Origin: JAXHTH01 sp034211115
GTDB lineage: Bacteria; Planctomycetota; Phycisphaerae; Phycisphaerales; SM1A02
Direction: 5' to 3'
Assembly: GCA_034211115.1 (NCBI GenBank)
Contig: JAXHTH010000315.1
Coordinates: 1 to 18,250 of the forward strand
Length of the DNA stretch: 18,250 nucleotides
The first letter of the stretch is position 1. Every line of letters begins with the position of its first letter. The notes beneath the pieces are model-generated. The model worked only from the letters and a program-made list of their open reading frames with translations, was not told where the DNA came from and did no database searches. Position numbers and translations under genes: made by a program. Positions 14,349 through 18,250 of the stretch are shown here, in pieces.

Positions 14349-14567
14349 ACGACTGTCACAGGCCGCACATCCTAGGCGTGTTGCGGCATCGCGCGCCGTC
14401 CGGGTGACAGCCTTTTCCGACCCTGCGGTCTGGGTTCATAAAGAGGATGCGGCAAATGCGGCCGCGGCCTTGAGGGAGCAGGCGCGAATGACGATGTCGA
14501 TGCGGGTGGATTGCGTTCGCTCGTCGTTGTCCCTGCGCCGCTCACCCTGACCCTTCGGGCAACTGGC

Positions 14568-17144
14568 ATGCATCACCACGATCTTCCCGACGAATCGCCG
14601 CACGAATCATCATCGCCCGCGCCCCAGGCCGGGACACCCGACTCGCCACGCGAGGAGAATCCCGCCGAACGGGTGTCGGAGATCCTCTCCACCGTCGAGG
14701 CCCAGCTCGAGAATCTGCGCGCCGTCCAGCGCAGCCATGACGAGCAGATGCTCGCCCTGACGCAGCGCGAACAGGAGCTGGAGAGTCGCGGGCAGGCCCT
14801 CCGGGAGCGGGAGCAGGAACTCGAGAAGCAGCGCGGCGACTTCGAGCACGACCGGAAGGTCTTTGCCGAAGAGCGCGAACGATTCGTCGCCGAGCTGCAC
14901 GAGGCGCGCAACGAGCTCGGCGAGCAGCACGAGCGGCTCGATGAGCAACAGCAATCGCTGGACGAGCGGCGCCGGCAGATCGAGGAGCGGACCGACGAGC
15001 TCGATCGCGAGCGGCAGGCGGTGGAGGAACGGCAGTCCTCGATCCGCGCTGAACAGGAAGCACTCGATGAAGAACGCGCCGTGCTGGATCGGGAGCGTCA
15101 ATCGACGGCCGAGAATCGCGCCGAGATCGAGCGCGATCGCGAGGCGCTGAACGACGATCGCACGGCCCTCCGGGGCGAACTCGAGACGCTCGAGTCCGAT
15201 CGCGCCGCCCTCCGGCAGGAGCGCGAGACGTTCGAGCACCAGCACGCCGAGGCGCAGCAGCAGGCCGAGACGCTGTCGGCGCAGCGCAGCGCCCTCGAAG
15301 AAGAGAAACTGCAGTTCGAAAACCGGCATCAGGAAGCCGAGTCCCGGCTCCAGCAGCGTGAAAAGGCCCTCACCGAGCGCGAACGCGAAACGGCGGCCCG
15401 GCATCAGGCGCTGGCGCAGCAGCAGAGCGATTTCGAGGCGGAGCGCAATCAGTGGGTCGCGCGCCAGCGGGCGATCGAAAACGCCCAGGCCGAGCGCGAA
15501 GCCGACCTGATGCGCAGCGAGGGCGAACTCGAGCGGCGCGACCACGCCCTCCGCATCAAGCGGCAGCGGCTCGACGAACAGCGCGCCGAACTCGAGCAGC
15601 GCGAGGCGGCGATGGAGGAGCACGCCGCCCCCCTCCAGGACGAGTTTCAGCAGCTCAGCCGGCGCCTGCACGAAGCCGAGATGCGCCAGAGAGAACGCGC
15701 CGGCGATACCGAACGACTCGCACGACGCTTCGAGGAAGCCCGGCAACTGGCCGACGAACGGGCGCACGCCCTGGACGAGGCCCGCACGCGGATCGATTCA
15801 CTGACCGCCTCCGCCGACGACAGCGCGGCCCACGAGCAGCGCATCGCCGCCCTGACCGGGGAAGTCGAGGAACTTCGCCGCGAACTCGAGACCGCCCGCG
15901 CCGACGCCGAACGCGCCCAACAGGAGGCGCGCGAGACCCAGGCCGAACCCTCCGTTGCCGAATCCCAGTGGGCGGAGCAGCAACAACTCGTCGACGAGCT
16001 TCGCGCGGAGGTCGGACGCATTGACGGCGAGCGCCAACTGCTTCAGCAGGTGCGGGATGAACTCGAACAGAAGGCGACGCAGGATCATGCGACGTTCAAC
16101 CGGCGCATCGCACAGTTGGAAGCACAACTGGCCGAAGCCAGCTCGAAACGCCGTGCCGATGCTTCTCAAGCAGGCGCCGAGGAGCGGAACGAGTTGCGGC
16201 GCAAGGCGCAGCAGCTCGCCGAGGTGGCCGATCATCTCCGCCGACGCCGGCAGCGGCTGAAGAAGGCTCGCCGTCTCACGCGCGAACGCCCCGCCCAGCG
16301 CGACCGGTCAGCGGCGCAGCGCCGGCACGAGGAGCACACGGAACAGATGCGCCGGCTGGACCGGCAGCGGCAGGAACTCGTCGAGCTGAAGCGCATGCTC
16401 GCGATCGGCGAGCGGAAGATGATGCGCCGGTGGGCGCGTCCGCGCGCCGTCGCGACCGTGGCGTGGGTGATGATCATGGCGGTGATCGCCGCCGCCGCGG
16501 GCTGGTTCGGGGCCGATCGCTACTTCCCGGCCCTCGTCTCCGCCTCTGTCAGCCTGGAGCCCAAGAGCCGGGACCACGGCCCGCTCACCGACGAGGAGGC
16601 CGCCGCCTGGCAGCAGTGGCACACCGAGCTCATCGCCGATGAACGGTTCCGCAAGGGGCTCGCCAACCGCATGGAGGAGCGGCGGCTGGATCGCTACGGC
16701 GACCGGTCCGTCCTCGACCGGCGCCTTGACGATGATCTGACCCTCGACACCACCGAGCCGGAGGCGCTGACGCTCACCATTGCCGACACCAGCGCGAAGG
16801 AGGCGACCGCCTTCCTCGATGTGCTCGCGAGCACGATCGCCGCCGAGTCCACCCGGCAGATGCGCAAACGCGGCGGGGAAGCCTGGGCCGTCGTCGACGG
16901 CGAACGGAAGGAGAACGGGCAGGTCCGCTACGCCACGGTCAACCGCGTGCCCATCCGCGATGAGCGGCTGCAATACGCGGGCATGATCTCCGGCGGCGTC
17001 TTCGCGGTCATGCTCCTGCTCGTCGGCGTCGTCTATGCCCGGCTGATGAAGACGAAGCGCGAGTTCGAGGATGACGATGTGCTCTACGCCGTGGAGCCGG
17101 TCGAGCCCGGCGGCACATCCGGCGTCGACATCCCCGGCACGTAA
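14568..17144 (+). CDS. Giant coiled-coil protein with C-terminal two-helix, Wzz-like membrane module
   Basis: From ATG 14568 the protein has 858 residues. Residues 1-40 are polar and Pro/Ser-rich. From about residue 45 to 615 it is almost uninterrupted charged coiled coil, rich in Glu, Arg, Gln and Ala, with repeated LERxRxxxxEER-type heptads. A basic stretch then leads into membrane helix 1 (about 626-650, VAWVMIMAVIAAAAGWF). About 155 non-cytoplasmic residues follow. Helix 2 (about 806-826, GVFAVMLLLVGVVYA) and a short acidic tail close the protein. The loop contains TLTIADTSAKEATAFLDVLA, which resembles the conserved end of Wzz/GumC polysaccharide copolymerase domains just before their second helix. 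That points to a chain-length or export scaffold with a cytoplasmic rod, but this is inference. No nucleotide-binding motif is visible. The start lacks a good Shine-Dalgarno. An in-frame TTG at 14511 is an alternative. The gene is divergent from mqnE. Confidence 0.88.
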   Translation: MHHHDLPDESPHESSSPAPQAGTPDSPREENPAERVSEILSTVEAQLENLRAVQRSHDEQMLALTQREQELESRGQALREREQELEKQRGDFEHDRKVFAEERERFVAELHEARNELGEQHERLDEQQQSLDERRRQIEERTDELDRERQAVEERQSSIRAEQEALDEERAVLDRERQSTAENRAEIERDREALNDDRTALRGELETLESDRAALRQERETFEHQHAEAQQQAETLSAQRSALEEEKLQFENRHQEAESRLQQREKALTERERETAARHQALAQQQSDFEAERNQWVARQRAIENAQAEREADLMRSEGELERRDHALRIKRQRLDEQRAELEQREAAMEEHAAPLQDEFQQLSRRLHEAEMRQRERAGDTERLARRFEEARQLADERAHALDEARTRIDSLTASADDSAAHEQRIAALTGEVEELRRELETARADAERAQQEARETQAEPSVAESQWAEQQQLVDELRAEVGRIDGERQLLQQVRDELEQKATQDHATFNRRIAQLEAQLAEASSKRRADASQAGAEERNELRRKAQQLAEVADHLRRRRQRLKKARRLTRERPAQRDRSAAQRRHEEHTEQMRRLDRQRQELVELKRMLAIGERKMMRRWARPRAVATVAWVMIMAVIAAAAGWFGADRYFPALVSASVSLEPKSRDHGPLTDEEAAAWQQWHTELIADERFRKGLANRMEERRLDRYGDRSVLDRRLDDDLTLDTTEPEALTLTIADTSAKEATAFLDVLASTIAAESTRQMRKRGGEAWAVVDGERKENGQVRYATVNRVPIRDERLQYAGMISGGVFAVMLLLVGVVYARLMKTKREFEDDDVLYAVEPVEPGGTSGVDIPGT

Positions 17145-17359
17145 GGCGCCGCTTCACCCGGCTGCGGGACGAGGTCCGAGAGCTTGCGCGGAGCGGGCAA
17201 CCTGTATCGATTGCACATTCCCGGACGATGGCGTGATTCCGGCAAACCGCCGAGCGGGCCAAAGACGCCGTCCGATCCTGCCGATCTCCGCCGCGGGTGG
17301 TTGGACGAGCCGGACCGCGCGGCAGCGACCCCCAGGCCGCCGGCGAGGAGCGAGGACTG

Positions 17360-17614
17360 ATGCGGACCCAACACGGCCAGGGCGAGAACCCGAACCCCGC
17401 TTCGGAACCGATCCCCTTCCCCGGCGATCCCACCATCCGGGACGAGACGAAGTCGGGACGGGAGCGCAAGTTCGATCTCACCTTCCTCCCCGACTCCGCC
17501 GAGCAGGTGCTCGAGGCGATCGAGCACATGAGCCGTCGCATCGACGACCTCGCCCGCGAACTCAACTGCCTCGGTCATTTCGACGACGACGACGACGGCC
17601 CGAAAGCCGCCTGA
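17360..17614 (+). CDS. Small acidic protein of unknown function
   Basis: This 84-residue protein has a polar N-terminus. A middle section, RKFDLTFLPDSAEQVLEAIE, continues as HMSRRIDDLARELNCL and is predicted helical and amphipathic. It ends in a run of five Asp residues. I recognise no family. ATG 17360 is preceded by GGAG nine bases upstream and a second GAGGA three bases upstream. An in-frame GTG at 17297 would add 21 unconvincing residues. It lies 215 bp after the coiled-coil gene on the same strand and could be in its transcript. The 215-bp gap holds no clear terminator. Confidence 0.62.
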   Translation: MRTQHGQGENPNPASEPIPFPGDPTIRDETKSGRERKFDLTFLPDSAEQVLEAIEHMSRRIDDLARELNCLGHFDDDDDGPKAA

Positions 17615-17689
17615 GCGGCCGGCGCGACAGGAAGAAGTACAAACACGGTCCACCGTTCCCCGACGCTCTGCTCCGGCGACCAGTGCCGC

Positions 17690-18250
17690 TCAGTCGGACG
17701 ATTCGTCATCGGCCCGCGCGGCGCGGCGCATCAGTTCACGGACGCGATCGGCGCGGTACGTCGCATCCGTCGCGATCGTCCTTGCCTGCGTCGATGACCG
17801 GTCATCATCGCGCGACGCGGCCGATTCGGACGAGGCAGGGCGAACGATGCGCGAAGGCGGCACAGAGCGCATCGGCGTTGACGTCCCGATCGAGAACTGC
17901 TCCGCCGCAGGCTCGCGCGCCGCGGAGCCGAGCGCATTCGGATCGCCGCCATCTTCAGGCGATTCCCGCTCGAAGTCGATGCGCGAATCGATGCGCAGGC
18001 CCGATCGATCCACCCACACATTGGTCGCCGGCCCGTTCAGGGCCATCAGCCTTTGCATACTTCCCGAGCCGATGTAGAAGATCGTGCCGTGGGGAATGAG
18101 CGGCACCGGCCCCGATTGCGAGTTGGCATACACGGATTGCGGGAAGACGGCGTAGATCGCCCCGTCCACCCGCATGTACAGGTCATCCTCGTAGCCCGGC
18201 ACGCGGTAGATGTCCTCGAACCCCGCCGGCCCCCGGAAATCGACCTGGAG
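17690..18250 (-). CDS. Unknown protein, 5' partial at the window edge
   Basis: The frame is open from the right window edge to TGA-type stop at 17690, giving 186 residues, with the true start beyond the window. An internal GTG at 18202 exists but the sequence before it (LQVDFRGPAGFEDIYRVPGY) is equally protein-like. The visible N-terminal half is beta-rich, with LYMRVDGAIYAVFPQSVY and IPHGTIFYIGSGSM. The C-terminal half is polar, Arg/Ser/Asp-rich and probably disordered. No family is recognised, and no signal peptide or membrane helix is visible in the part present. It is convergent with the small acidic protein gene, with 75 bp between the stops. Confidence 0.7.
   Translation of the reverse strand, partial: LQVDFRGPAGFEDIYRVPGYEDDLYMRVDGAIYAVFPQSVYANSQSGPVPLIPHGTIFYIGSGSMQRLMALNGPATNVWVDRSGLRIDSRIDFERESPEDGGDPNALGSAAREPAAEQFSIGTSTPMRSVPPSRIVRPASSESAASRDDDRSSTQARTIATDATYRADRVRELMRRAARADDESSD

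Noticed and set aside
13004..14407. Plus-strand open frame of 467 codons
   Set aside because: Antisense to mqnE, which has complete family motifs. The composition is that of a shadow frame.
14610..15767. Minus-strand open frame of 385 codons, leucine-rich
   Set aside because: Antisense of the heptad-repeat coding region. Glu/Arg/Gln codons read backwards give Leu/Phe/Ala-rich frames.
14740..16400. Apparent tandem DNA repeats rich in GAGCGCGAA-like words
   Set aside because: Explained by heptad-repeat codons for Glu-Arg-Glu in the coiled coil. No exact long repeat unit was seen.

Overview
The window is GC-rich bacterial chromosome (mostly about 65-68% G+C by eye), densely packed with genes, with no tRNA, rRNA, CRISPR array or transposase that I could see. 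The gene content suggests a Planctomycetota-like bacterium, possibly Phycisphaerae: aminofutalosine synthase of the futalosine menaquinone pathway, a SpoIIE/RsbU-type phosphatase, lipoproteins and zinc-ribbon/membrane proteins of unknown role. This assignment is inference from gene content. No marker gene in the window proves it.

Positions 1-2.6 kb (minus strand, lower G+C, about 50-60%) hold a PlsC-like acyltransferase lacking its N-terminus, a 408-bp gene-free stretch with hairpins, a SAM-dependent methyltransferase, and an alpha/alpha-toroid protein that runs off the left edge. The last two look like a fragment of a surface-polysaccharide cluster. Near 2615-2625 this block meets, head to head, a plus-strand zinc-ribbon membrane protein that also seems to lack its start. 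That point is a probable rearrangement or assembly junction.

Positions 3.4-6.9 kb (minus strand) hold a DUF3800 accessory gene of lower G+C, queF (queuosine synthesis), phhA (phenylalanine hydroxylase) and a TPR lipoprotein. Positions 6.9-9.6 kb hold nfo (endonuclease IV), divergent mtfA (zinc peptidase) and ubiX (flavin prenyltransferase). queF and nfo both have a consensus-like -10 box exactly six bases before ATG and no Shine-Dalgarno, which suggests leaderless mRNAs.

Positions 9.8-11.5 kb (plus) hold a small lipoprotein and a GalE/WbpP-like sugar-nucleotide epimerase, ending at a strong bidirectional hairpin. Positions 14.3-11.5 kb (minus) hold mqnE followed by a GAF-SpoIIE phosphatase, probably one operon. 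ubiX may supply prenyl-FMN to the late, UbiD-like decarboxylation step of the same menaquinone pathway.

Positions 14.5-17.1 kb (plus) hold the most unusual gene: a protein of about 858 residues with roughly 580 residues of charged coiled coil, then a two-membrane-helix module that resembles the polysaccharide copolymerase (Wzz/GumC) topology. A small acidic protein and a partial unknown gene close the window. I found no complete, clearly novel multi-gene system. The best leads are the coiled-coil/Wzz-like protein, the leaderless promoter pair and the 2.6-kb junction.
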